Virus record (IMG/VR): IMGVR_UViG_3300035698_000901 | Span: 1-30,185 of that record | Source of the DNA: a virus | Direction: 5' to 3' (one strand) | DNA: 30,185 bases | Shown: positions 16,237 to 22,282 of the stretch, in pieces | Layout: every line of letters starts with the position of its first letter | Numbering within the stretch: position 1 is the first letter of the stretch | The notes under the pieces: generated by a model | Database searches by the model: none | Seen by the model: only the letters and a program-made list of their open reading frames with translations | Told to the model about the DNA's origin: nothing | Position numbers and translations under genes: made by a program

Positions 16237-17661
16237 TTACTCCCATCCCTGCCAATTATCGTCGTCCATTACGGCATCGTAGTTTTCGTCCGCCATTTCA
16301 TTCTTTTTATCTTCCCGGTAATCGTCAACCAGCGATATAACCCCTGCTTTGACCATGCCCTTCATATGAACCACAATATAACGTAGTGCGTCCATTGCAT
16401 GGTCGTTAAAGTTTACCGGCTTAGGCGGGTTGAGCTGTTCGCCGCTTTTGTTCTCCGCCCATTTATACATCTCGAATTCTTTGATTAAATTAGTACTCTC
16501 ATTGTCAACGTGTACCGTGTACTGCTGTACCCGCTGTATTCCATGAAGGACTGAATCTTTGCCCTTCTTACTGCCGATTATATTGTTGATTCCGTTCGAT
16601 CTCAGCTCATCAATACTCTTTGGCTCAGCACAATCGGCGCATATCTGGTAGCCTTCGTCTGGTAGCACCCCACCTTTTAGTTTTTGAGCCAGCATTGGAT
16701 TAGTCAACTTCGTACCATACAAGCACTCTTTTACAAATAAATGACTACCGATAAAGCCGACCTTTACTACCGCTGATGGATTATTTGAATACCCAAAGTC
16801 TAATCCAAAGCCTATCTGGTCAAATTCCTTGTCTTCTGGCCAATCATTGTCAATAGTCCAGTTGTTGTATATAAGCCCCTTAAGCACGCCCCACTTGCCC
16901 AAAGCATACACGTTGTGGTAGTTGGTGTCCTGGTTGATTAAGTTCTCAAGAACGGCTTTGTACTCAGCGTCAATAAACTTATTGTCTTTATACGTCGAGT
17001 GGTGGATGTATGCATGGGTCGTCGATATTTCGCCGTCAATAAGACGCTCTGACTTAATTCTTTGGCATTGTATCGCAGCGTCTCTTGGAATAGTTACGTT
17101 CTCGGTGTCTTGTCTATCATCGAAGAATCTTTTTTTAACCCAATTAACCTCACTAATCGGATTGAAAGATAAGATTATCTGCTTATATCCCGGAGTATTA
17201 CCACGTAACCGCAAATCAACTTGTGTAAAATCTAATAGTGTCAATTCCGTTGCCTCTTCTAACCAGACGCTTGATACCCCTTCGATTGACTTTATTTTCT
17301 CGGGATCATCAATTCCACCGCATATGATCTGTGAGCCGTCAAGAAACTCAAAGGTCATTGTAGTCAGATTAGGCTTGCCGCCTTTGAGTAAACTCGACAT
17401 TCCCCAATTATTGATATAGGTCTGAAACAGCGTGAAGATGGATTTCCTTGCCGATGGTGCGGTTTTACGCAAGACTAAGAATTTATGCTTGTGCTTTAGC
17501 TTCATTCCTACCAATACGCGTACCAGTATTTTAGCGGCTATAAAGTAACTCTTACCGGAACCAGCACCGCCCCAAAAAACAAGGTACCTGTCTTTATTCT
17601 TGTACATGGGCCAGAACTTAGGATTAGTCGCAGCCTCAAGATTTTTTAGATTAAATTCCAT
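16237..17661 (-). CDS. terL: Terminase large subunit
   Basis: This 474-residue ATPase-nuclease drives DNA packaging through the portal. Walker A is GGAGSGKS at residues 31-38. Walker B is SVWLEEATE at 131-139, with the catalytic acidic pair E135/E136. The coupling motif is ILSFNP at 163-168. The nuclease domain has GLDFGYSN with D288, ICADCAEP with D343, and the late HAMDALRY with D424, which together form the RNase H-like metal site. The layout fits the Terminase_3 / PBSX family. The next gene starts at its stop codon, so translation is coupled. Confidence 0.95.
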   Translation of the reverse strand: MEFNLKNLEAATNPKFWPMYKNKDRYLVFWGGAGSGKSYFIAAKILVRVLVGMKLKHKHKFLVLRKTAPSARKSIFTLFQTYINNWGMSSLLKGGKPNLTTMTFEFLDGSQIICGGIDDPEKIKSIEGVSSVWLEEATELTLLDFTQVDLRLRGNTPGYKQIILSFNPISEVNWVKKRFFDDRQDTENVTIPRDAAIQCQRIKSERLIDGEISTTHAYIHHSTYKDNKFIDAEYKAVLENLINQDTNYHNVYALGKWGVLKGLIYNNWTIDNDWPEDKEFDQIGFGLDFGYSNNPSAVVKVGFIGSHLFVKECLYGTKLTNPMLAQKLKGGVLPDEGYQICADCAEPKSIDELRSNGINNIIGSKKGKDSVLHGIQRVQQYTVHVDNESTNLIKEFEMYKWAENKSGEQLNPPKPVNFNDHAMDALRYIVVHMKGMVKAGVISLVDDYREDKKNEMADENYDAVMDDDNWQGWE

Positions 17662-17949
17662 TTATGTTCTCGCCACCTCTTTGAATCCAGCGGCAAAGTC
17701 TATATTAAGTATCCTCTCATCTGCGAATCGTTCATAATAAATAGTGACTACATTTTCGTAATTTATGTCGATGATAATTCTCCGACATAAATCTGGTACA
17801 ATTTTATTGTCCACTAATGATTTAACCAATTGCGGGTTTTGTCCCGATATACATTGTGCCATTTCATTCTCCTTAGTTTTTTTATTTATTGCCGCTTTAA
17901 CGTCTTTTGGAAAATCGCAACCAAACGTAATAATACCACCTTTTGCCAT
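17662..17949 (-). CDS. Small protein upstream of terminase, two possible starts
   Basis: The reading frame gives 95 residues from ATG 17947-17949 (MAKGGIITFGCDFPKD), which has a GGAAGG upstream and begins right after the Arg-rich gene. It also gives 66 residues from an internal ATG at 17860-17862 (MAQCISGQNPQLVK), which has a perfect AAGGAG six bases before it. The shorter part has a helix and an amphipathic strand region (VVTIYYERFADERILNIDF). The gene ends immediately before the large terminase ATG. I do not recognise a family. Production of two nested proteins is plausible. Confidence 0.55.
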   Translation of the reverse strand: MAKGGIITFGCDFPKDVKAAINKKTKENEMAQCISGQNPQLVKSLVDNKIVPDLCRRIIIDINYENVVTIYYERFADERILNIDFAAGFKEVART

Positions 17950-17950
17950 T

Positions 17951-18226
17951 TTATCGATCCCTTCCACATTTACGCTTATCAACCCAATCGAATCTATGTT
18001 CAATCCACTGCTCCCGGCTCCGCATATCCAAACGCCTGCGACGATAAATCCTGCCTTCCATGATATCCCGGCGTAACTGCCGCCTGCGGTAACGTGCCCT
18101 GCGTGTCTTAATGACCCTGCTATTCCGGGCATTAGACCAAGCGTATCGCTTAACGTACCGGCATCTTGCTAATGCCGGACTACTCAATATGACCAGTAGG
18201 ATTAAGAATACCAGTAAATGTTTCAT
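17951..18226 (-). CDS. Secreted arginine-rich small protein
   Basis: The 91-residue product starts with MKHLLVFLILLVILSS followed by PALA, a textbook Sec signal peptide with a cleavage site after residue 20. The mature 71 residues are extremely basic: repeated RRRR and RR clusters (RRARYRRRQLRRD, YRRRRLDMRSRE) and only two cysteines (Cys22 and one near the C terminus). The ATG at 18224-18226 has AGGA upstream. Such exported cationic proteins could bind the cell envelope, DNA or lipopolysaccharide. It lies between tiny genes and the terminase. No known family is recognised. Confidence 0.62.
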   Translation of the reverse strand: MKHLLVFLILLVILSSPALARCRYVKRYAWSNARNSRVIKTRRARYRRRQLRRDIMEGRIYRRRRLDMRSREQWIEHRFDWVDKRKCGRDR

Positions 18227-18227
18227 T

Positions 18228-18410
18228 TTACACATCCTTCCGTGTGGTTTCTATTTGTTGCAAATCAACATCTTTGCCGAACATTTTTCTTGCTGCGGTT
18301 TTGGTCTTAAAAACTGCCAGACAACCAACAACTCCAAGACCACCTATTGGCCATTGGTGGCCATTAAATTCTACGTTCTTTTGAAGACTTAATGCTATAT
18401 ACGCTTTCAT
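18228..18410 (-). CDS. Small hypothetical protein
   Basis: This 60-residue protein starts MKAYIALSLQKNVEFN and contains a short glycine-valine segment (GGLGVVGCLAVFKTKTAARK). Its start overlaps the stop of the previous tiny gene by four bases, and the GAAGGTG before it is the coding tail of that gene. It does not carry the Leu-Lys-Gly-Gly tail of its neighbours and ends two bases before the secreted Arg-rich gene. The function is unknown. Confidence 0.5.
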   Translation of the reverse strand: MKAYIALSLQKNVEFNGHQWPIGGLGVVGCLAVFKTKTAARKMFGKDVDLQQIETTRKDV

Positions 18411-18667
18411 TTTTCACCTTCTTTCAGGGATTTGTCGATTATACGTGCCGCATCATTAGTGACACAATGTTGTCCAGATTTATATTGACCGTGTATTATG
18501 CCCCATAATTTTCGTGTTTCAGTTAAAGCTGTCCTCAGTGTGTCATTCTTAGTTTGGAGTTGTTTAATTTTAATGTCATCCGCCATTGCCTCGGCATCAT
18601 AACCAAGTATCACTAATTCGATTACGCCACTTAAAGCTTCAATAGCCGTGTTTATTTGTTTACTCAT
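18407..18667 (-). CDS. Tiny-gene cassette member 5 (QLQ coiled coil)
   Basis: This 86-residue protein starts MSKQINTAIEALSG and contains KIKQLQTKNDTLRTAL, closely matching the KQIN start and KQLQTKNNEL segment of cassette member 1 (19530-19811). It ends SLKEGEK, a variant of the shared Leu-Lys-Gly-Gly-x-Lys tail. Start and stop overlap both neighbours by four bases (ATGA). The protein is likely an oligomerising helix bundle. The function is unknown. It is a diverged paralogue of member 1 rather than an independent gene. Confidence 0.62.
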   Translation of the reverse strand: MSKQINTAIEALSGVIELVILGYDAEAMADDIKIKQLQTKNDTLRTALTETRKLWGIIHGQYKSGQHCVTNDAARIIDKSLKEGEK

Positions 18668-18981
18668 TTTCCACCGCCCTTCAGGGCTTGTTTAAGTGCA
18701 TCTTTAACAGTATGACCTTGACCTATTACTCTATCATGTGGTTTTGTTTGGTAATGCTCAATCACTTTCCACAAGATGTCAAGGTCATCCCCACCAGTAG
18801 GGGCATCTTCACATCTTAAATCCCAATTATTGTCCTCAAGCTGAAAATACATGTCATTCTCGGCTTGGAGTTGCTCGATAATACGAATAGCCGTATCACC
18901 TGCTCCCTCGCTTTTCGACGGTTCATCTTCGATATTACCCATAATATAATCTGATAAAATATCTATTTGTGCTTTACTCAT
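18664..18981 (-). CDS. Tiny-gene cassette member 4
   Basis: This 105-residue acidic protein has the coiled-coil phrase AIRIIEQLQAENDMYFQL in the middle and the shared tail ALKQALKGGGK at the end. Its N terminus (MSKAQIDILSDYIMGNI) is unlike the others. The segment DDLDILWKVIEHYQTKP separates the coiled coil from the tail. Four-base ATGA overlaps join it to both neighbours. No known domain is recognised. The modular layout (variable head, QLQ helix, variable segment, fixed tail) is the main feature. Confidence 0.62.
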   Translation of the reverse strand: MSKAQIDILSDYIMGNIEDEPSKSEGAGDTAIRIIEQLQAENDMYFQLEDNNWDLRCEDAPTGGDDLDILWKVIEHYQTKPHDRVIGQGHTVKDALKQALKGGGK

Positions 18982-19265
18982 TTTACACCCCCTTTCAGGG
19001 CTTCATTGTAAGTGTTAATCCATTTGCGTAAGGGCTGGAAGACTACTAATGCCTTATATAGTAATCGCTCAACCTTTTTACTTGTGCTGCAACCGCTGTA
19101 AACAGAACCAATATAAGTCAATCCATCTTTTGCTGATAATATTAGTTCTTTCAGCCTCTCATTCTCGTCTTGGAGCTGCGAGACTTGCTTTTCAAGGAAC
19201 GTATAACAAATTATACATACTTCATCACATTCAATATGTTTTCCACAAATATCACATTTAAACAT
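18978..19265 (-). CDS. Tiny-gene cassette member 3, zinc-finger type
   Basis: This 95-residue protein starts MFKCDICGKHIECDEVCIIC: Cys pairs 4/7 and 17/20 could bind zinc. A coiled coil follows (LEKQVSQLQDENERLKEL), then a helical part and the shared tail NEALKGGVK. I chose the ATG at 19263-19265; a GTG three codons earlier lies in the ribosome site. The gene is coupled to both neighbours. The zinc-finger head plus coiled coil suggests an adapter that binds nucleic acid or protein as an oligomer. The function is unknown. Confidence 0.62.
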   Translation of the reverse strand: MFKCDICGKHIECDEVCIICYTFLEKQVSQLQDENERLKELILSAKDGLTYIGSVYSGCSTSKKVERLLYKALVVFQPLRKWINTYNEALKGGVK

Positions 19266-19266
19266 T

Positions 19267-19533
19267 TCACTCACTTCCTTTCAGGGCTTTTAAAATCTTC
19301 TCATTAGTTTTTTTTATGCCTGCCATTAGAGAGCCTCGGTTGGCTGCTGACTGTTCGTTTTTTTCTGCTTTTGCTATTATTATCATTTTATGCAGTCTAC
19401 GACCAATTAAGGACGAGTTAAGAGTTTTTGGGTCAAGAATGTAACAGAGTTGCGGGTTATGCCATGTCATTGAGTCAGCAAAAGCAAGTGCTATTTCTTC
19501 TTCATTTTTAGACATGTCACTTTCGATACTCAT
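19267..19533 (-). CDS. Tiny-gene cassette member 2
   Basis: This 88-residue protein begins MSIESDMSKNEEEIALAF and ends KILKALKGSE, a shorter form of the shared tail. It lacks a clear QLQ segment but has a long helix with RRLHKMIIIAKAEKNEQ. The middle part includes WHNPQLCYILDPKTL. The start overlaps the previous stop by four bases. It belongs to the cassette by its tail and position, and its body differs from the others. No function is recognised. Confidence 0.58.
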   Translation of the reverse strand: MSIESDMSKNEEEIALAFADSMTWHNPQLCYILDPKTLNSSLIGRRLHKMIIIAKAEKNEQSAANRGSLMAGIKKTNEKILKALKGSE

Positions 19534-19811
19534 TTTTCCCCGCCTTCCAGGACTTTTTTAATCTCTTGTTTAACACAATAACACCATTGACAAGGTTCAC
19601 AATCACCATTTGGTGGCACAGCATAACTACCAAAACCACCACAATTAGGACATTTAGCTACACTCAACAAACCTATTAACTCGTTATTTTTGGTTTGGAG
19701 CTGTTTGATTTCTTTTGCTGCTTCAGAAATCAAATTGGCCATATCTGTTGGGCCATAATAATCTATACCTGCATTTATTTGTTTTACCATGCTATCTCGC
19801 ACTATTCCCAT
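19530..19811 (-). CDS. Tiny-gene cassette member 1, Cys-rich
   Basis: This 93-residue protein starts MGIVRDSMVKQINAGIDYYG (ATG at 19809-19811 with AAAGGG upstream). It has the coiled-coil segment EIKQLQTKNNELIGLL, then a cysteine cluster (KCPNCGGFGSY and CEPCQWCYC) resembling a treble-clef or Lar-like zinc site, then the shared tail KKVLEGGEK. The KQIN and QLQTKN phrases match member 5, so they are paralogues. A 22-base repeat lies about 50 bases upstream of its start. It may be a small regulator or anti-restriction protein; this is inference. Confidence 0.62.
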   Translation of the reverse strand: MGIVRDSMVKQINAGIDYYGPTDMANLISEAAKEIKQLQTKNNELIGLLSVAKCPNCGGFGSYAVPPNGDCEPCQWCYCVKQEIKKVLEGGEK

Positions 19812-19859
19812 TTTATTCCCTTTCTTTCCAGCCGATGAGGGCGACACGATGCCGCCCTA

Positions 19860-19881
19860 CCACCGACTCATACCTTGTTAG
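19860..19881 (-). repeat. Leader repeat, copy 3
   Basis: Third copy of the repeat AACAAGRTATGAGTCGGTGG (minus strand), with one mismatch to the other two. It starts seven bases after the stop of the 147-residue gene and lies 49 bases upstream of the next start. It is followed, as in copy 2, by a second conserved block (GGG-GGCATCG). See copies at 20365-20384 and 20997-21018. Confidence 0.8.
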
Positions 19882-19887
19882 TTCTTT

Positions 19888-20331
19888 TTATTCCAAAACC
19901 AATATTGGTTTAAATCCGTATTCTTTGCTTACTAATGCAGCAATCTTGGCAAGAGTATCGCTGGCATATGTCTTTACTTGTATTCCACAAAAATTATATA
20001 CTTGACCAGTTAAGAGTTGCCTGTCAGTAAAATTGTTTACATTTATTTCATCACAATAATTTTTCATTCGCGCATAAATGCTATAAGTGGTAATAATTAA
20101 AGTGTGTTGATCTATGAAATCTTTACCAAAATTGTCACTTATATGTTTTATTTCTTCTAATGACACAGAATTAGTGCTATCTGCTCCATATTCAGTAGAC
20201 GTTAATCCACAAAGCAATTTTTCAGTAGTGTTAAAAATCTTTTCTTGGAACTTAGCATGCAATTGAAGCCTTCTAGCTGCTTCTGCATATTTATACGCCA
20301 TTGATTTGTAATATGTTATTTTCTTTTCCAT
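19888..20331 (-). CDS. Hypothetical protein
   Basis: This 147-residue protein has a helical N terminus (YKSMAYKYAEAARRLQLHAK) and a mixed C-terminal half (VYNFCGIQVKTYASDTLAK). There is no signal peptide, membrane helix or recognised motif. The ATG has AAAGG upstream and lies about 34 bases downstream of repeat copy 2. Its stop is followed by repeat copy 3. It is larger than its neighbours and lacks their coiled coil and tail, so it appears to be an unrelated insertion among the tiny genes. Confidence 0.62.
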   Translation of the reverse strand: MEKKITYYKSMAYKYAEAARRLQLHAKFQEKIFNTTEKLLCGLTSTEYGADSTNSVSLEEIKHISDNFGKDFIDQHTLIITTYSIYARMKNYCDEINVNNFTDRQLLTGQVYNFCGIQVKTYASDTLAKIAALVSKEYGFKPILVLE

Positions 20332-20364
20332 ATTAAACCTTTCCTTTTAAGCCGATGCCACCCT

Positions 20365-20384
20365 CCACCGACTCATATCTTGTT
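20365..20384 (-). repeat. Leader repeat, copy 2
   Basis: Exact copy of AACAAGATATGAGTCGGTGG on the minus strand, 33 bases before the start of the 147-residue gene. It is followed by AGGGTGGCATCGGC, which matches the block after copy 3 (TAGGGCGGCATCG) with small differences, so the repeated unit is about 33 bases. Confidence 0.85.
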
Positions 20385-20414
20385 CTCGTAGCCAAATTTC
20401 AACTACATAGCCAA

Positions 20415-20636
20415 TTAGTGACCGTCACCGTAACCGTCACCGTAACCGTAACCGCCACCGTCACCGCCACCGTCACCGTAACCGTAACCGTTACCGTCAC
20501 CGTTACCGTCACCGTAACCGTAACCGTAACCGCCACCGTCACCGCCACCGTCACCGTAACCGCCACCGTAACCGTCACCGTAACCGTAACCTAACGACGT
20601 AAATGTTAAGTCGAAATTTATAGTTCGTTTTTCCAC
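20415..20636 (-). CDS. Gly/Tyr/Asp hexanucleotide-repeat protein
   Basis: This 73-residue protein begins at a GTG (20634-20636) with GAGGA seven bases before it: VEKRTINFDLTFTSLGYGYG. From about residue 15 it consists only of Gly, Tyr, Asp and a few Asn residues in GYGDG and GGGDGG units, to the terminal His. The DNA is a run of hexamers of the type GGTNNC, so the low complexity is present at both DNA and protein level. It overlaps the upstream gene by 19 bases. Such sequences are aggregation-prone or calcium-binding-like and mutate quickly by slippage. Reading the other strand would give poly(Thr-Val), which lacks a ribosome site. Confidence 0.55.
   Translation of the reverse strand: MEKRTINFDLTFTSLGYGYGDGYGGGYGDGGGDGGGYGYGYGDGNGDGNGYGYGDGGGDGGGYGYGDGYGDGH
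20418..20591. repeat. Hexanucleotide tandem repeat, about 29 units
   Basis: On the plus strand the unit is CCGTMA/CCGYCA (mainly CCGTAA, CCGTCA, CCGCCA, CCGTTA). The variants are arranged in a higher-order pattern: a block GTAACCGCCACCGTCACCGC occurs near 20449 and again near 20526, so a roughly 77-base segment was duplicated. Every unit keeps the reading frame of the Gly-rich protein. Confidence 0.9.
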
Positions 20637-20947
20637 TTTGATTCCTCGCAATCTATCGTAAGCACAACAGTTAGGTAATCAAACTGCACCAAGCCGTGAG
20701 TCTTATCAAGTTTTGTATCGCTGGTCGGGCCACCAAGAGCAATCTCACCCAATCCTTTTGTTGTTCCCCATTTACGGATATTGGCAGCATTGTGTAGCTT
20801 GCAATCAGAACCATTTCTTTCAAATCTCCCAACCATCACCCATCCACGCTGGAGAACTACAATTTTTGTATCTCCAACTACAGATAGCACCGATGACTTT
20901 CGCACATACTCAACATTATCAATTCTAATGGTTTCTGGTTTACTCAT
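20618..20947 (-). CDS. Hypothetical protein
   Basis: This 109-residue protein starts MSKPETIRIDNVEYVRKS (ATG 20945-20947, AAGGA upstream). It has beta-strand regions (TKIVVLQRGWVMVGRFE) and a Gly-rich segment (KGLGEIALGGPTSDTK), and ends in VQFDYLTVVLTIDCEE. The pattern resembles small conserved phage proteins of unknown function that carry one mixed alpha/beta domain. Repeat copy 1 lies about 50 bases upstream. No catalytic residues are evident. Confidence 0.6.
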   Translation of the reverse strand: MSKPETIRIDNVEYVRKSSVLSVVGDTKIVVLQRGWVMVGRFERNGSDCKLHNAANIRKWGTTKGLGEIALGGPTSDTKLDKTHGLVQFDYLTVVLTIDCEESKWKNEL

Positions 20948-20996
20948 AATCACTTTCCTTTCAATTAAACTACTTGTTTGTTAAATACTGATGACG

Positions 20997-21018
20997 CCAC
21001 CGACTCATATCTTGTTAG
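20997..21018 (-). repeat. Leader repeat, copy 1
   Basis: The minus strand reads CTAACAAGATATGAGTCGGTGG. It overlaps the last codons and the TGA stop of the 53-residue zinc protein gene (AACAAGATATGA) and lies about 50 bases before the next start. Copies 2 and 3 share 20 and 21 of these bases. Confidence 0.85.
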
Positions 21019-21166
21019 CTCTTTGCGTGTTATTCGATGAATTCACTTTATCGCTACTACAATATGGACATCGGTCCCCACCTTTGTCAAAAAAGTTCTT
21101 GTGGCAATCAATACAATATGCAGGATAAAAAACCGTCGTCTCTAATACCGTAACTTCGTTATTCAT
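21005..21166 (-). CDS. Small zinc-ribbon-like protein
   Basis: This 53-residue protein begins MNNEVTVLETTVFYPAYCID, and its core is CIDCHKNFFDKGGDRCPYC: two CxxC pairs separated by 12 residues, which is a rubredoxin-like zinc ribbon. The tail is Asn/Ser/Lys-rich. The ATG at 21164-21166 overlaps the stop of the upstream CxxC gene. A TTG eight codons upstream is a less likely start. Such mini-ribbons are common in phages and may bind nucleic acid or host proteins. Confidence 0.65.
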   Translation of the reverse strand: MNNEVTVLETTVFYPAYCIDCHKNFFDKGGDRCPYCSSDKVNSSNNTQRANKI

Positions 21167-21299
21167 CCGACACAATTCCTTCTCTTTCAAGCTCCAATTC
21201 CGCCTGAATGAAACAATCCATGCAAACTATCCTTGGTCTACCTAGTATTCTAATCTCAATCCAAGCATTACATTCTTTACCGCATATGTCGCAGGTCAT
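21159..21299 (-). CDS. Small CxxC protein
   Basis: A 46-residue gene starts at ATG 21297-21299, 11 bases after the stop of the small terminase candidate. It begins MTCDICGKECNAWIEIRI, continues with RIVCMDCFIQAELELERE, and ends in SDE. Four cysteines in two CxxC pairs (3/6 and 26/29) form a likely zinc site. Its stop overlaps the start of the following zinc-ribbon gene, so the two are translated together. The product is short but well supported by the Cys pattern and the junctions. Confidence 0.62.
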   Translation of the reverse strand: MTCDICGKECNAWIEIRILGRPRIVCMDCFIQAELELEREGIVSDE

Positions 21300-21309
21300 C
21301 TTGGCCCTT

Positions 21310-21738
21310 TCACTCGAAATCTTCCAATTTCATGCCGCCCGGCAGGGCGATTGTTACAACAATATTGGTCGTGTCCTGCCCCGTAATTTCACGCTCCATC
21401 TTTACACCAGCGACGATACTGTCCATTGATTCCCGGTAGTTCTGCGTGACTTGCCCTCTATCTCTTATGCCTGATATGCCGCCAGCCTGTAATAACTGTG
21501 CCTGTGCAAGCTGTCTATTTTTACTGTCAACAGCCAGCTGAGTTCGTTTGGTATCTACTCGCTTAGCCGTCCGCTGTTGTATGTCCTGGTATCTTTGTTT
21601 CCACTTACCCCGCCTAGCGTATTTATAGATTACACCCTCGGAAACACTACATACTTTAGCTACAATCCTAGCACGGGGGTTTTTCATATATTCTGCTTCA
21701 ATTTCGGCGATTTTTTCTGCTGTTAGCGGTACTGTCAT
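21310..21738 (-). CDS. Small terminase-like DNA-binding protein
   Basis: This 142-residue protein has an N-terminal helix-turn-helix region (ARIVAKVCSVSEGVIYKYAR, then GKWKQRYQ), a basic helical middle (AKRVDTKRTQLAVDSKNRQ) and a C-terminal strand segment (TNIVVTIALPGGMKLEDF). This is the layout of phage small terminase subunits, which recognise the packaging site and stimulate the large subunit. It lies about 3.6 kb upstream of the large terminase gene, with tiny genes in between. The HTH gene at 15979 is a competing candidate. A transcription regulator cannot be excluded. Confidence 0.6.
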   Translation of the reverse strand: MTVPLTAEKIAEIEAEYMKNPRARIVAKVCSVSEGVIYKYARRGKWKQRYQDIQQRTAKRVDTKRTQLAVDSKNRQLAQAQLLQAGGISGIRDRGQVTQNYRESMDSIVAGVKMEREITGQDTTNIVVTIALPGGMKLEDFE

Positions 21739-21791
21739 TTGTTTTTAGCCTTAAAATGCTGTTTTCTCGTTTAAGCCGTCCTGCTTTGATT

Positions 21792-21887
21792 CTAAGCCGT
21801 TGTATTTTTCTGCGTATATTCGTACCAATTTTTCAATTCAGGCGACTGTACCCGGCAAAGCGTTTTGATTTCAGCCTGATTTAGCAA
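21792..21887 (-). CDS. Very small ORF candidate
   Basis: A 31-residue frame starts at TTG 21885-21887 behind AAGGGTGG, overlapping the stop of the HNH-like gene. It encodes LLNQAEIKTLCRVQ followed by SPELKNWYEYTQK. The composition looks like a real helical peptide, but the non-ATG start and short length keep confidence low. It fills most of the 142-base gap before the small terminase candidate. Confidence 0.3.
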   Translation of the reverse strand: MLNQAEIKTLCRVQSPELKNWYEYTQKNTTA

Positions 21888-22282
21888 GTTCCACCCTTCG
21901 GTTCCTTGAAATCCCACTTCGCATGACAGCTTCTACATAGCCACTTAACCTTTAAAGGCTCGTAGTAGTTGTAATGAGCCGCCTCAATCTTCTTATCAGT
22001 TGCCCCGCAGTCTTCGCAGATACTGGGCTTAACAATGTTCCCAGCGTTGACATGATACGCAACCAGAGATTGTGCCGATCTGGCCTTAGTTGTACACTTC
22101 CTTTTTAGCCTGTTAATTGGCCCAAACCTTATTCCGCAATAGAAGCAAAGCCTAAATGTCTGGAGCCAGAGCCGAGAAATAAATCTAAAATAGTTGAAAA
22201 GCCTAAATGTCTGTGGTCTCCTGTTGCCACCGTGTCGGTTATCAAAACGCGATTTTCTTTTTATGTCCGTCTCTAACAACAT
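21881..22282 (-). CDS. HNH-like / zinc-finger protein with unusual N terminus
   Basis: The C-terminal half is convincing: KPSICEDCGATDKKIEAAHY, then EPLKVKWLCRSCHAKWD. It has two CxxC pairs and AHYxxYxxPL, as in small phage HNH-type proteins. The N-terminal half (NRRPQTFRLFNYFRF, QTFRLCFYCGIRFG) is odd: QTFRL occurs twice, 17 residues apart, because of a 16-base DNA repeat. The start at 22280-22282 has GGAAAGG six bases before it; an ATG two codons upstream is the alternative. It overlaps the methyltransferase gene by 41 bases. The HNH catalytic His set is incomplete, so it may only bind zinc. Confidence 0.6.
   Translation of the reverse strand: MLLETDIKRKSRFDNRHGGNRRPQTFRLFNYFRFISRLWLQTFRLCFYCGIRFGPINRLKRKCTTKARSAQSLVAYHVNAGNIVKPSICEDCGATDKKIEAAHYNYYEPLKVKWLCRSCHAKWDFKEPKGGTC
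22147..22213. repeat. Direct repeat pair inside HNH-like gene
   Basis: AAAGCCTAAATGTCTG (plus strand) occurs at 22147-22162 and 22198-22213, exactly 51 bases apart (17 codons). The DNA between the copies includes 20 bases (22161-22180) that match 19 of 20 bases of the methyltransferase motif region at 22394-22413. Confidence 0.85.

Noticed and set aside
20418-20591. CRISPR-like array
   Set aside because: The units are six bases without spacers; it is a simple coding tandem repeat.
20355-20594. Plus-strand frame of repeating Thr-Val
   Set aside because: It is the antisense reading of the hexamer repeat, and no other plus-strand gene is convincing. The minus frame has a start with a ribosome site and a unique N terminus.
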